A DNA stretch of 64,000 nt from Terripilifer ovatus (GCA_029222685.1 JARHVB010000008.1:186001-250000); one strand, 5' to 3'. Positions 8,521 through 17,878 are shown, numbered from the stretch's first letter. Numbers and translations: made by a program. The notes: generated by a model not told the origin, from the letters alone.

Positions 8521-11430
8521 ATGTATTCTGGGTTGTCGAATGGCAGGCTGTGGACCTATGGAGGCCTCCCCGTGGTGGGACTGGCCTCGGCTTTGCTGTT
8601 CAGCACCGCCCCCTTTGTCGCTCCGGCGCAAGCCGCCTGCGTCCTGGCAGGCACCGGCACGCTCGAATGCTCCGGCGACATTTCACCTGGCGGCGTCGAT
8701 AACACTGGCGTCAACGGCGACGTCCATATTCAATCCGGTGCGACGGTCACCGGCGGCACGATAACCACCAATTCCGGCGTCTCCATGGGCCCCTCCGGCG
8801 GCCTGCTTAATGACGGCACGATCACCGGCAACGTCAATGGTGTTACCAGCCAGGGCGCGCTTGTGCTCACCAACAATGGCGTCATCCGCGGCAATGGCGC
8901 GGCCGGCGTCACCGCCCAGGGCGCCATCTCGGGCACCAACAATGGTCTCATTCAAGCCCAGACCTGGGGTATCGTCGCCGGCACGTCTCTGCAGCTCGAA
9001 AACAACGGTCGCATCACCGCCGGCATCGCGCTGAGTTCAAAGACGCTTGATCTCAAGAACAACGGCACCTTGACCGGCTCCGTCGCCGGCGTCGACATCA
9101 CCGGCACCGATCCCGGCAGCGCCAAAGTGGTCAACGACGGTACCATCGCGGTCACCGATCTCAACGGCAAGGCGATCCGAGCTGCCGGAGACCTCGACCT
9201 GACCAATCGCGCCACTATCACGGGCGGCGTCAGCGCTTTCGGCATCACCGCCTCCAACACCGGCACCATCAACGGCCAGTCGGGCGCCGGCTTTTACAGC
9301 GTCGGCGCATTCAACCTCACCAACAACGGCACCATCAGCGGCACCACCGGCGCAGCTCTGGTGACGGGCACGGCCACCATCACCAACAATGGTTCGATGA
9401 CGTCGAGCGGCCAATCGGCAACGACGATTTCCGCCACCGACGCAACGATTTCCAATACCGCCAAGATCACATCGTCCGGCCGCTATGCGAATGCGATCGC
9501 AGTGACCAACGATGCCGCGATCACCAACTCCAGCCTGATCTCGTCGGCAAACGACAGCATTGCCATCAAAGTCGGACATGACGCCAACATTTATAACAAT
9601 GGCCAGATTTCCACCGGCAATGCCATTGATCCCACGGCCACCACCGCCGCCATTTCGGTAGCCGGCAAGGCTACAATCACCAACGAAGGGGCAATTTCGG
9701 CAGGCGGCACCGGTCCGGTCTTCGGCATTTTCACGGGCGGCGATTCCACCGTCACCAACAAGAGCAGCATCAAAGTGGCAGGCACCGGCTCCACGGCCGT
9801 TGCTGGCGCAACCAGTGTCATCCTCACCAATTCCGGCACGATCACCGCCAGCGGCACCAATTCGATCGCATTTGCGACCGTCAAGGATGCGACGCTCAAC
9901 AACACCGGCACCATCAGCGCGGACGGCTATGGCGTGTTTGCCGGCAACAATGTCTCCGCCACGAACACCAATGGAATTTCCGGCAGCACTGCGGGCATTT
10001 TTGCAGCCAATGTATTGAACATCGACAACTCCGGCGAGATCACCGGCAATATCGCGCTGCAATCGGGCAATACCGCCAATATCACAAACAGCGGAACCCT
10101 GAAGGGCACCGGCACGGGCTCAGCCGGCATCTCCGCGCTCAAGTCCGTGTCGGTCACGAATAACGGTACGATCACCGGCTTCACCGGTATCCAGGTGACG
10201 TCGCCGACGACGCCGACAACCGGCTCGACCATCACCAACAACGGCGTGATCACGGGCACCGGCGGCACCGCCATCCGCCTCACCGACGCTGCCGATACGC
10301 TGAACCTGACCCGCAACTCGCACATCACCGGCCTGATCGCCGTGGGCGGCGGCGGCGATACGATCAATCTCGATGCCGGCGGCCATCGCTCGCAGGTCAT
10401 CACCTTCGACACCTTGCAGAACGCCAATATCAACGTAACCAATGCGCCGGGCTGGCAGAAGATCGGCAATTCCATCGTCGTCGTCGATACGACGACCCTG
10501 CAGATGGCCGATCGCGGTGTCGCCGACGTGCGCGATGCGGTGCGCAACATCACCATGGGGCGGGTTACCGAGCAGGTGAAGCGGGGCCAGTCGAACACGG
10601 GCTTCTACATCCAGCCCTTCGGCGGCGGCCGGCAGCAAACGGAAACCATCACCACCGCCGCCTATACCCACGGCTATGCCGGTGCCATCGCCGGCGTCGA
10701 AGGAAATCCGATGCAGGATCTCCAGGTTGGCGCTTTCGCCGGTGGCGCCATTGGCACCTCGCGGGCCAGCGGCTCGGCGCCCGACAGCCTGCAGGCAAGC
10801 TATGGCATTGCCGGCTTCTACGGCCGTTATTCGCCCGGCATGTTCTTCGTCGACGCCGACCTCACCGGCGGCGTCGTCTCCGGCCAGAGCCGGCGCAATA
10901 TCATCGGCAATATGATCGCCAACGGCCAGGAAACCTTGACCGGCACGAACCGCGGCAAATTCATCAGCCCCGAGATCGGTGTCGGCGTCAATGTCCCGAT
11001 CGACGACGTGACCACGATCACTCCCGCCGTGCGCTATCGCTATCTGGTTACCAGCTGGGACGGCATGAGCGAAAACGACCCGACCGCGGGCCTCAACCTC
11101 GGCTCACGCTCGAGCCGGACCAGTGAACTGCGCGCTGAAATCTCCGGTAAGCATGTCTACCGCTATCTCGATGGGACGCTGCACCTTTACGAAACGCTCG
11201 GCGCGATCTCGCGCAACTATTCGGGCACGCAGGTCAACGCGCAAATGCTGGGCACCAGCATAGCGCTTGACGCCATGGGCCCGCGGAACACGTTTGGCGT
11301 CTTCGCCGCCGCCGGCCTCGAATGGCGCGATGAAAGCAACTACACCTTCTTCGCCAGCCTGCGCGGCGAGTGGAACAATGACAGGACCACGGCGATCAGC
11401 GGACGGGCGGGAACGATGGTACGGTTCTGA
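8521..11430 (+). CDS. Autotransporter with repetitive beta-helix passenger
   Basis: This is a type V secretion protein of 969 residues. The signal peptide ends near PAQA|AC (about residue 38). A long passenger follows, built of imperfect repeats around NNGTI, NSGEI and TNNG motifs, typical of right-handed parallel beta-helices. From about residue 700 (GFYIQPFGGG) to the C-terminus runs the beta-barrel translocator, ending in aromatic RF as outer-membrane barrels do. The passenger has no protease or esterase motif, so adhesion or surface coating is likelier than an enzyme role. I chose the ATG at 8521 because AAGGGA precedes it and the signal peptide follows; an in-frame ATG at 8464 is possible. 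Confidence 0.85.
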   Translation: MYSGLSNGRLWTYGGLPVVGLASALLFSTAPFVAPAQAACVLAGTGTLECSGDISPGGVDNTGVNGDVHIQSGATVTGGTITTNSGVSMGPSGGLLNDGTITGNVNGVTSQGALVLTNNGVIRGNGAAGVTAQGAISGTNNGLIQAQTWGIVAGTSLQLENNGRITAGIALSSKTLDLKNNGTLTGSVAGVDITGTDPGSAKVVNDGTIAVTDLNGKAIRAAGDLDLTNRATITGGVSAFGITASNTGTINGQSGAGFYSVGAFNLTNNGTISGTTGAALVTGTATITNNGSMTSSGQSATTISATDATISNTAKITSSGRYANAIAVTNDAAITNSSLISSANDSIAIKVGHDANIYNNGQISTGNAIDPTATTAAISVAGKATITNEGAISAGGTGPVFGIFTGGDSTVTNKSSIKVAGTGSTAVAGATSVILTNSGTITASGTNSIAFATVKDATLNNTGTISADGYGVFAGNNVSATNTNGISGSTAGIFAANVLNIDNSGEITGNIALQSGNTANITNSGTLKGTGTGSAGISALKSVSVTNNGTITGFTGIQVTSPTTPTTGSTITNNGVITGTGGTAIRLTDAADTLNLTRNSHITGLIAVGGGGDTINLDAGGHRSQVITFDTLQNANINVTNAPGWQKIGNSIVVVDTTTLQMADRGVADVRDAVRNITMGRVTEQVKRGQSNTGFYIQPFGGGRQQTETITTAAYTHGYAGAIAGVEGNPMQDLQVGAFAGGAIGTSRASGSAPDSLQASYGIAGFYGRYSPGMFFVDADLTGGVVSGQSRRNIIGNMIANGQETLTGTNRGKFISPEIGVGVNVPIDDVTTITPAVRYRYLVTSWDGMSENDPTAGLNLGSRSSRTSELRAEISGKHVYRYLDGTLHLYETLGAISRNYSGTQVNAQMLGTSIALDAMGPRNTFGVFAAAGLEWRDESNYTFFASLRGEWNNDRTTAISGRAGTMVRF

Positions 11431-11476
11431 ATGCCGAACCGTCCCTTGCGCTCCCGCTACGAGTGCTTATGCCTAA

Positions 11477-11575
11477 GCGTTTTCGAGCGAAGTGGACGCC
11501 GGTTCGCGTGAAGAAAACGCGTCAAAACAAAAACTAGAGCTTCGGTTCTGATTCTATCAGAACCGAAAATGCTCT
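11477..11575. repeat. Palindromic repeat of the ACCGGTTCGCGTGAAG family, copy a
   Basis: It starts GCGTTTTCGAGCGAAGTGG and continues with the shared core CGGTTCGCGTGAAGAAAA. The right half is a perfect 12-bp hairpin, TTCGGTTCTGAT-TCT-ATCAGAACCGAA (11541-11567). It lies just 3' of the autotransporter gene and could also act as its transcript end. Relatives occur at 21961, 36001 and 57286. Confidence 0.8.
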
Positions 11576-11713
11576 AGCAGGCTGCTGAAAAAGGTTTTTG
11601 AACCTTGGAATTCAAACTTTTTGATTCCTATCCGTTCACGGTTCGATTCCAGTCCGTACTCAATTTTTAGGCCCAAACAGACGGTCGATCCGACTTTTTC
11701 AGCAGCCTGCTAG
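11574..11713. mobile_element. MITE-like element with 20-bp perfect terminal inverted repeats
   Basis: The arms CTAGCAGGCTGCTGAAAAAG (11574-11593) and its exact inverse (11694-11713) enclose 100 non-coding bases. CTAG is itself palindromic, so a 16-bp inverted repeat with a 4-bp CTAG target duplication is an equally good reading. There is no transposase inside, so mobility would need one in trans. The right arm supplies the stop codon of the neighbouring stress-protein gene. Confidence 0.75.
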
Positions 11714-12543
11714 TGCGCAAAAAGCACCGGCAACCGGGCCAGCGCGGTGATCTCAGCCGTCACGCCGCCGAGCAGGAACTCCCGCAGCCGCGAATGGCCG
11801 AAGCCGCCCATGACGATCAGATCAGACTTCGCCCGCGTGGCCACTTCGTCAATCGTGGCGGCGATGCTGCCGGAAACAACCGGCGCCTCGATAAGATTGA
11901 CCTCGATCTTGTGGCGCGCCAGATGTTGCGCGATCTCCGTGCCCGGGAGGGCGTTCGCCAGGCTTTTCTCGCCATTGACGACGACGACATCGACCGCCTT
12001 CAGGCTCGGAAAAAGCGCGATGGCTTCACCCAGCGCGCGGGCTGCGACGGCAGAACCGTTCCATGCCAAGGTCGCCTTGCGAACGGCCTCGCTCATATGC
12101 TCCGGGCTGGCGACCAGCACCGGCCGGCCTGATGAGAATAGCGCACGTTCGAAGAACAGCTCGCTCGCTTCGATCGCGTTTGAGGGCCGGTCAACCACGG
12201 TGAGATCGACCGATCGTGCGGCTTTGGCAATCCAGTCGCCGAGATCGAGCATGATGCCTTCATGCACATTCACATCGTAGGTGAGCCCCGACAAGGCCAG
12301 CGCCTCTTTCGCCGCCTGCGCTGACACATTCGTTGCCGCGCGAACCTGATCGTTCACCGTTTTGAGCATACCGGACACCAGGGCAGCACTGATCGCGCTG
12401 CCCGGTGCCCGCGAAATCACCGAAACCGGCACCACCGTCAAATGCGCCTGTTGCGCTTTCGCCAGAGCCACCGCCTGCGCGAAAGCCGGCGGCAAACCGG
12501 CCTGCGTAGGCTCGAATACACAAAGAATATCTTGGCAAGACAT
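11710..12543 (-). CDS. Universal stress protein with two Usp domains
   Basis: The 277-residue protein has two Usp folds in tandem. The C-terminal one has the nucleotide-binding pattern MGGFGHSRLREFLLGGVT, close to the G-x2-G-x9-G-S/T signature of ATP-binding members; the N-terminal one is degenerate. Tandem Usp proteins are commonly tied to stress survival and low-oxygen growth in proteobacteria. Its TAG stop lies inside the right arm of the adjoining MITE-like element, so the original C-terminus may have been altered by insertion. It stands alone with no obvious partner. Confidence 0.85.
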   Translation of the reverse strand: MSCQDILCVFEPTQAGLPPAFAQAVALAKAQQAHLTVVPVSVISRAPGSAISAALVSGMLKTVNDQVRAATNVSAQAAKEALALSGLTYDVNVHEGIMLDLGDWIAKAARSVDLTVVDRPSNAIEASELFFERALFSSGRPVLVASPEHMSEAVRKATLAWNGSAVAARALGEAIALFPSLKAVDVVVVNGEKSLANALPGTEIAQHLARHKIEVNLIEAPVVSGSIAATIDEVATRAKSDLIVMGGFGHSRLREFLLGGVTAEITALARLPVLFAH

Positions 12544-12686
12544 AGACCATCCTCCTCAGCACGTTTCGATTTTGCTGAAGAGCCGGCTGACCGCATTGCG
12601 ATAAATCAAACACATGCGCGACGTCGCTATGACGCAGACGGAAGCCATCAACCGCTCCGGCACCCCTTAGTCATGGCCAAGCTGAT

Positions 12687-14222
12687 CTATAGCGGAATAT
12701 TATCGTGCTTCTTCCAGGGATTCTCCACATCCTTGTGGCGCAGCATCGCCAGGGCGCGCGCGAGACGTTTGCGCGTCGCGTGCGGCATGATCACCTCATC
12801 GATATAGCCGCGTTCAGCGGCAGCGAAGGGCGACAGGAAGCGATCCTCATATTCCTTCGTGCGCACCGCGATCTTTTCCGCGTCCTTGATGTCGGCGCGG
12901 AAAATGATCTCGACTGCGCCCTTGGCGCCCATCACCGCGATCTGCGCCGTCGGCCAGGCATAGTTGAAGTCACCGCGCAGATGCTTTGATGCCATCACGT
13001 CGTAAGCGCCGCCGAAGGCCTTGCGGGTGATGACGGTGACCTTCGGCACCGTCGCTTCCGCATAGGCGAACAGCAGCTTGGCGCCATGCTTGATGAGTCC
13101 GCCATATTCCTGCGCCGTGCCCGGCAGGAACCCAGGCACATCGACGAAGGTGACGATGGGAATGTTGAAGGCGTCGCAGAAGCGCACGAACCGCGCCGCC
13201 TTGCGCGAGGCATCGCTGTCGAGCACGCCCGCCAGCACCAGCGGCTGGTTGGCGACGAAGCCGACGCTGCGGCCCTCGATACGGCCGAATCCGGTGACGA
13301 TATTCGCCGCATGCGCGCCCTGGATCTCGAAGAAATCGCCCTCGTCAGCGACTTTCAGAATCAACTCGCGAATATCGTAAGGCTTGTTGGGATTGTCGGG
13401 GATCAAGGTATCGAGCGATTTGTCGAGACGTTCGGCATCATCAAACGACGGCCATTCCGGCACGTCGTCGCGGTTCGACGACGGCAGGAAGTCGATCAGC
13501 CGGCGCATCTGCAGCAGCGCTTCGAGATCGTTGTCATAGGCACGGTCGGCGACGGAAGATTTCGTCGTATGCACCGAGGCGCCGCCAAGCTCCTCCGCCG
13601 TCACGGTCTCGTTCGTCACAGTCTTCACCACATCGGGGCCGGTGACGAACATATAGCTCGTGTCGCGCACCATGAAGATGAAATCGGTCATCGCCGGCGA
13701 ATAGACATCGCCGCCCGCGCACGGTCCCATGATGACGGAGATCTGCGGAATGACGCCGGACGCCATCACATTGCGCTGGAACACTTCGGCGTAGCCGCCG
13801 AGCGCCGCCACGCCTTCTTGGATGCGCGCACCGCCCGCATCGAACAGGCCGATGATCGGCGCGCGGTTCTTCAGCGCCATGTCCTGGATCTTCATGATCT
13901 TCTGCGCATGGGTCTCCGACAACGAGCCGCCGAACACCGTAAAATCCTTGGCGTAGACGAAGACGGTGCGGCCGTTGACCGTGCCCCAGCCGGTGACGAC
14001 ACCGTCGCCGGGAATCTTCTCACCCTTGTCCATGCCGAAGTCGGTGCTGCGATGCTGCACGAACATGTCGAACTCTTCGAACGATCCATGATCGAGCAGA
14101 AGGTCGATGCGCTCGCGCGCCGTCAGCTTGCCGCGCGTGTGCTGGGCATCGATGCGCGCCTGCCCGCCACCGAGAACGGCACGGTCGCGGCGGTCCTGCA
14201 GCGTTTTCAACATCTCTTTCAT
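12687..14222 (-). CDS. pccB: Propionyl-CoA carboxylase beta subunit (carboxyltransferase)
   Basis: This 511-residue protein has two crotonase-like carboxyltransferase domains. The N-half contains [18 protein letters not shown], the glycine-rich acyl-CoA oxyanion region, and the C-half contains [13 protein letters not shown]. It transfers CO2 from biotin to propionyl-CoA, working with the alpha subunit at 4666-6675. The ATG at 14222 gives the typical N-terminus ([14 protein letters not shown]) and overlaps the ATP12 stop by four bases, so the two are probably co-translated; upstream in-frame codons lie inside ATP12. The very high similarity to the family pattern leaves little doubt. Confidence 0.93.
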   Translation of the reverse strand: MKEMLKTLQDRRDRAVLGGGQARIDAQHTRGKLTARERIDLLLDHGSFEEFDMFVQHRSTDFGMDKGEKIPGDGVVTGWGTVNGRTVFVYAKDFTVFGGSLSETHAQKIMKIQDMALKNRAPIIGLFDAGGARIQEGVAALGGYAEVFQRNVMASGVIPQISVIMGPCAGGDVYSPAMTDFIFMVRDTSYMFVTGPDVVKTVTNETVTAEELGGASVHTTKSSVADRAYDNDLEALLQMRRLIDFLPSSNRDDVPEWPSFDDAERLDKSLDTLIPDNPNKPYDIRELILKVADEGDFFEIQGAHAANIVTGFGRIEGRSVGFVANQPLVLAGVLDSDASRKAARFVRFCDAFNIPIVTFVDVPGFLPGTAQEYGGLIKHGAKLLFAYAEATVPKVTVITRKAFGGAYDVMASKHLRGDFNYAWPTAQIAVMGAKGAVEIIFRADIKDAEKIAVRTKEYEDRFLSPFAAAERGYIDEVIMPHATRKRLARALAMLRHKDVENPWKKHDNIPL

Positions 14223-15034
14223 CGCCCACCCTCTCCCAGAAATTGCAGCATACGGCCGGCGGCTTCCATTTGCGTCCAGCGCTGCGCGCGGCGCGCCAGC
14301 CCTTCGGTATCCTCGCCCCACGTGCGCATCTGGAAATCCTCATCCACATGGGCAAGACGCCAGGCCTCGGCAGGGCTCAGATGGCCCTGCGCCACAGCCA
14401 GCGCCAGCAGAGCGGAGCCGGTCAGCGTCGTCACCGTATGCAGCGCGGCCAGGCGCAACGCCGCCGCCTCGTCCCCACCGACCGCCCTGCCGATAGCACG
14501 ACGCACGGCGGCGACGGCGGGCTCGGGCTGCGTCACATACATTACGCCCTCGGCCAGCATGAAGCGCGCACCATGAGCCTCGCGCGCCCAGGCGAGCACG
14601 GGATCCCAGGCTGCAGCCTGTTCAGCGACCAGGTTTTGTGGCGTACCGGCACGATAGCAGATGAGATCGCTCTCGGCATATTTCGCTACCTCCGCGCTCA
14701 CCGCTTCCATCTGGCTGGCTACGCCATCAAGCGCCGAATTGACGATGCGCGTGACCGGCATGCTGGACGGTTCGATGAACTCGCCTTGCGCGCCCCATTC
14801 CGCGGCCATCGCCTGCGCCAAAGGTTGCGAGGGCACGGCAAGACGATTGCGCGCCGGCGTCAACGCCGGGCGGCCATCGAGCACCAGCGCGAAGCCTTCG
14901 CCCTCCGATGCCACCCCCGCTTCCTTGTAGAAGCGTTTCGGCAGGCTTTTCTTGAGATCGCGCCGCGCCATCTCGACCGGATCGATCTTCTCACCCGACG
15001 ACGGCAGCAATGCTTTCGACAGATCTTCGCTCAT
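14219..15034 (-). CDS. ATP12-family F1-ATPase assembly chaperone
   Basis: This 271-residue protein matches the ATP12 family: KRFYKEAGV near the start, [16 protein letters not shown], and the [14 protein letters not shown] block with its conserved Tyr and Arg. In mitochondria and alphaproteobacteria ATP12 binds the F1 alpha subunit during assembly. The start at 15034 (MSEDLSK) fits the family; the upstream extension is low complexity. It lies between a CMD-like gene and pccB on the leftward strand, and the four-base overlap with pccB suggests one transcript. Confidence 0.88.
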   Translation of the reverse strand: MSEDLSKALLPSSGEKIDPVEMARRDLKKSLPKRFYKEAGVASEGEGFALVLDGRPALTPARNRLAVPSQPLAQAMAAEWGAQGEFIEPSSMPVTRIVNSALDGVASQMEAVSAEVAKYAESDLICYRAGTPQNLVAEQAAAWDPVLAWAREAHGARFMLAEGVMYVTQPEPAVAAVRRAIGRAVGGDEAAALRLAALHTVTTLTGSALLALAVAQGHLSPAEAWRLAHVDEDFQMRTWGEDTEGLARRAQRWTQMEAAGRMLQFLGEGGR

Positions 15035-15053
15035 CGCACTCTCAAACGGATTT

Positions 15054-15617
15054 CTACTCGGGAAAACGCGGCAGCGCCGTCTCGCCTTCCGGCGGTTCCA
15101 CTCTCGCCACATTCATCGTCATCGCCAGCATCGAATAATAGCCGACAAGGCCGCACAGTTCGACAACGCCGTTCTCGCCAAAGCGCGCCTTGGCGGCAGC
15201 ATAGGTCGCATCGCTGACGCGGCGCGTGGCGAGAAGCTCGGAGACAAAATCCCAGATGGTCTGCTCGTCATCAGCCAACGGCGAAGGCCGGCGGCCATCA
15301 CGAATGGCGGCGATGCTCGCCTCGGTGACGCCGGCGGCCAGCGCGTGCTTGCGATGGGCGCCCCATTCGTAATCCTGCGACCAGTGGCGCGCCACCATCA
15401 GAATGCAGAACTCGCTCAACCGCCCCGACAGCGAACAACGATAGCGCAGAAATTCGCCGACTCTATGGGTGCGCATCAGCAATTCCGGCGAGCGCACGAA
15501 CACATGCCACGGGCCGCTGAACGGGACCTTTCGCTCGGCAACGAACTCGTCCTGCGCCTGCTTCTGCGCCGCCGTGAAATCCTTCTCGGCGATCGGCGGC
15601 ATACGGCATTCGGTCAT
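15054..15617 (-). CDS. Carboxymuconolactone decarboxylase-family protein
   Basis: The 187-residue protein has the AhpD-like/CMD helical fold: the stretch SEFCILMVARHWSQDYEWGAH corresponds to the central helix, with Glu and His at the active-site positions. It lacks the CxxC pair of AhpD peroxidases, pointing to the carboxymuconolactone decarboxylase-like subgroup. The substrate is unknown, and no protocatechuate genes lie nearby. It starts in the usual manner at the second ATG (15617). Both neighbours are on the same strand with short gaps. Confidence 0.75.
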   Translation of the reverse strand: MTECRMPPIAEKDFTAAQKQAQDEFVAERKVPFSGPWHVFVRSPELLMRTHRVGEFLRYRCSLSGRLSEFCILMVARHWSQDYEWGAHRKHALAAGVTEASIAAIRDGRRPSPLADDEQTIWDFVSELLATRRVSDATYAAAKARFGENGVVELCGLVGYYSMLAMTMNVARVEPPEGETALPRFPE

Positions 15618-15628
15618 CAACGGCTCCC

Positions 15629-16801
15629 CTATTCTTGCGGCGCATCCTCGATCGGATCGTATTGCTTCACATCGAAGCCGAACAGATCGAACGTCTTCTG
15701 CATATGCGGCGGCAGCGGCGCGGTGACGTCGAGCGTACCTCCCTTGGGATGCGGCAGCACCAGCCGGCGCGCCAGAAGATGCAGCTTGCGCTCGACCTCG
15801 GCAGGCACGGCGCGCAACGGGTCGGTGCGGCGCGGATCGGTCTCCTTCAACTGAAGCCCGTATTTCGGATCGCCGATGATGGGATGGCCTATAGCCTCCG
15901 CATGGGCGCGCAATTGATGCGTGCGCCCGGTGATCGGCTTCATCGACAGCCAGGCCAGGCGCGGCTGCACCTTGTCGACGGTGGCGTAGAAGGTAACGGA
16001 GTGCTGCGCATCTTCGGCGCCATGCTTGACGACGCGCATCTTTTCGGGATCGACCCGCGGGCCCGTGCGCGGCGTGTCACTCCGCGAACCACGATTGTCG
16101 CCCATCGCCGCGCCCTTGGCGAGGAACAGCGAGATACGCCCCTGCAAAGGCTTGGGCACACCCTCGACCACGGCCCAGTAAATCTTGCGCGCCTGACGCG
16201 AGCGAAATAATTCGCCAAGCTCCGAGGCGATCTTGCGCGTCTTGGCGATCAACAGCACGCCGGATGTGTCGCGATCGAGCCGGTGGACGAGCACGGGCCG
16301 CTCGCCCTTTTCGTCCTCCATCGCCATCAGCATGCCATCGATATGCCGCGTCGTGCCGGAACCGCCCTGCACCGCGAGGCCGAACGGCTTGTTGATCACC
16401 ATCAGGTGCTCGTCTTCGAACAGCACCAGTTCGCGCAGCATGCGCACATCGGCAGGCGAAGCCGGGGTGGATTTCTTGACGGCGGGACTGGCGGGGCCGC
16501 CGGCAGGCGGATCGAGCTTCAACGGCGGCACGCGCACCGCATTGCCTTCGGCAAGGCGCGTCGAGGTTTCGACGCGCTTGCCGTCGACCCGCACCTCGCC
16601 CTTGCGAACGATGCGGTTGAGATGGGACAGCGACAGCGCCGGAAAGCGGCGGCGGAACCAGCGGTCGAGCCGCATGCCATCGTCTTCGGCGCCGACAATG
16701 ACGGTCTGCACGCCGGTGCCCGCGCTAATCCTGGCCTCGGCTTTCGGTTCCGCCTTGGGCACGGCTTTGGGCCTGGCGCCACTTTTCACATTGATGCTCA
16801 C
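15629..16801 (-). CDS. rluC: RluA-family 23S rRNA pseudouridine synthase
   Basis: This 390-residue protein has an N-terminal S4 RNA-binding domain (MRLDRWFRRRFP to RVDGKRV) followed by the RluA catalytic domain. HRLDRDTSGVLL contains the catalytic aspartate, and GRTHQLRAHAEAIGHPIIGD is the second hallmark. It converts uridines in 23S rRNA to pseudouridine; RluC is likelier than RluD from the layout but not proven. It starts with GTG overlapping the crcB stop (GTGA). The Lys/Pro/Ala-rich first 25 residues are probably disordered. Confidence 0.88.
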   Translation of the reverse strand: MSINVKSGARPKAVPKAEPKAEARISAGTGVQTVIVGAEDDGMRLDRWFRRRFPALSLSHLNRIVRKGEVRVDGKRVETSTRLAEGNAVRVPPLKLDPPAGGPASPAVKKSTPASPADVRMLRELVLFEDEHLMVINKPFGLAVQGGSGTTRHIDGMLMAMEDEKGERPVLVHRLDRDTSGVLLIAKTRKIASELGELFRSRQARKIYWAVVEGVPKPLQGRISLFLAKGAAMGDNRGSRSDTPRTGPRVDPEKMRVVKHGAEDAQHSVTFYATVDKVQPRLAWLSMKPITGRTHQLRAHAEAIGHPIIGDPKYGLQLKETDPRRTDPLRAVPAEVERKLHLLARRLVLPHPKGGTLDVTAPLPPHMQKTFDLFGFDVKQYDPIEDAPQE

Positions 16802-17181
16802 GACAGCGTCCTCACCAGCGCAAGACCGGCCGCCAAGGCCAGGACGGAAACCAGGACTGACACCAGCACATAAGCTATCGCCGCGCTCGTCTGGCCACGC
16901 TCCCACAGCAGCATGGCGTCGAGCGAAAAAGCCGAAAACGTGGTGAAGCCGCCCAGGATGCCCGTCGTCAGGAAAAGACGCACATGCTGGGTCCAGCTTT
17001 CGCCGGCGCGAAACGCCAGCCAGCCGGCGATCAGCCCCATGGCGAGCGAACCGAGGATGTTGACCGTCATAGTACCCCAGGGAAAGTCCGTGCCGCACAG
17101 GCGGGCGCAACCCAGATTGACGCCATGGCGCAACATACCGCCCAGGCCGGCGCCGAGGAAAACGATGAGAAAGGCTGACAT
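16798..17181 (-). CDS. crcB: Fluoride channel CrcB/Fluc
   Basis: This 127-residue protein has four membrane segments. GAGLGGMLRHGV, GTMTVNILGSLAMG and TTGILGGFTTFSAFS are the conserved Fluc blocks, including the pore Asn and the Phe pair. CrcB dimers export fluoride. The ATG at 17181 gives the normal length. The next gene, a pseudouridine synthase, overlaps by four bases; this crcB-rluC order is common in alphaproteobacteria. No fluoride riboswitch pattern is visible in the 220 bases upstream. Confidence 0.93.
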   Translation of the reverse strand: MSAFLIVFLGAGLGGMLRHGVNLGCARLCGTDFPWGTMTVNILGSLAMGLIAGWLAFRAGESWTQHVRLFLTTGILGGFTTFSAFSLDAMLLWERGQTSAAIAYVLVSVLVSVLALAAGLALVRTLS

Positions 17182-17437
17182 GGGGTCTCTATAGAAGGCT
17201 GAAGCTGCTGCGTCATCTTTTTCGGCGGCAGCCCTGAGGTTTGCTCGCTCCAAGACCCAAAACCGAAACGACACGCGCGAGGCCCTGATGATGCGGCACC
17301 TTGGCATTACACGGGCAACTACGATCAGGCGAAATCTACCAAAATCTACCAGATGAAAAATTTTCAGCAATCCAATCATTGCATCGGGCAACGAAGTCAG
17401 CGACAATAGCTAATTGATTGCATTGCCGGGATAATTC

Positions 17438-17542
17438 GATGCAGGAGCCACGACGCTTGGACTACGCTTCGTTGCAGACGTTCGACGCGAGCGATGCGGA
17501 AATGCGGCTTTTCGTCCTGAGGCCGGCACGCACCTGCCTTAG
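17438..17542 (+). pseudogene. Decayed lasso precursor paralogue
   Basis: The frame from the ATG at 17438 encodes a leader-like segment, LDYASLQTFDASDAE, that matches the intact precursor next door, where FDARDAE occurs at the same distance from the core. After that it reads into non-lasso sequence and stops at 17600. One extra A in the run at 17500-17502 would restore a short frame (NAAFRPEAGTHLP) ending at TAG 17540-17542, similar in length to the intact core and with a Pro-Glu at nearly the same place. I infer a duplicated precursor killed by slippage; translation of the current frame cannot be excluded. Confidence 0.5.
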
Positions 17543-17589
17543 ATGCCCTACTATCAAACAACCCATTGATTTACTTCGAGGAGAACCTG

Positions 17590-17751
17590 ATGCAAGATGA
17601 CATCTCAACTAACCAATTGCTTGATGCGGACGTTGGCCAGGGAGGCCGGACGAAGGAAGCCTGGGCGACGCCGGCTTTCAAGAGCTTTGACGCCCGCGAC
17701 GCGGAGCTTTCCGGTCCTCCCATCCCTGATTTACCGGTGCTCGGTTCTTGA
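17590..17751 (+). CDS. Lasso peptide precursor A
   Basis: The 53-codon gene has a strong ribosome-binding site (AGGAGA, 7 bases before ATG). The leader carries W25-A-T-P28 and F30, which correspond to the YxxPxL leader motif bound by B1 proteins. FDARDAEL precedes the core. The likely core is SGPPIPDLPVLGS (residues 41-53): Ser1 would be linked to Asp7, giving a seven-residue ring and a six-residue tail, the ring size known from xanthomonins. Other registers are Leu40-Asp47 (ring of eight) or Gly42-Asp47 (ring of six, without precedent). The last residue is Ser, the target of paeninodin-type kinases. The usual Thr at leader position -2 is absent. All other maturation genes follow. Confidence 0.85.
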   Translation: MQDDISTNQLLDADVGQGGRTKEAWATPAFKSFDARDAELSGPPIPDLPVLGS

Positions 17752-17760
17752 TCGCTTAGG

Positions 17761-17788
17761 CTGGCGGCGGCGCTTGAGAGGCCGCCAG
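17761..17788 (+). other. Hairpin just after the precursor gene
   Basis: CTGGCGGC and GCCGCCAG with a 12-base loop, ten bases after the precursor stop. No T run follows. It may protect the precursor message 3' end so that A is made in excess of the enzymes. Confidence 0.5.
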
Positions 17789-17878
17789 AATATGGAAGCT
17801 AAAATCCGCCGCTGTCGGACGTTTCTCGGAAGGTACAGTATTAGCTTTACCTGAAGCGTCCGGGATTGGCGCTTCACG

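Noticed and set aside
9037..10062. Long open frame on the minus strand inside the autotransporter gene
   Set aside because: Composition mirrors the repeated passenger DNA; no ribosome-binding site or family pattern. A shadow of the real gene.
8700..10300. CRISPR-like array
   Set aside because: The repeats are imperfect, in frame and encode the beta-helix; no unique spacers of constant length.
11574..11713. A full insertion sequence
   Set aside because: Only 140 bases without a transposase frame; called MITE-like instead.
13086..14576. Plus-strand open frame across pccB and ATP12
   Set aside because: Both minus-strand genes are strong family matches; the plus frame has no motif.
17182..17437. 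Fluoride riboswitch before crcB
   Set aside because: I looked for the conserved fluoride aptamer core and its pseudoknot pairing in this stretch on the crcB strand and did not find them.
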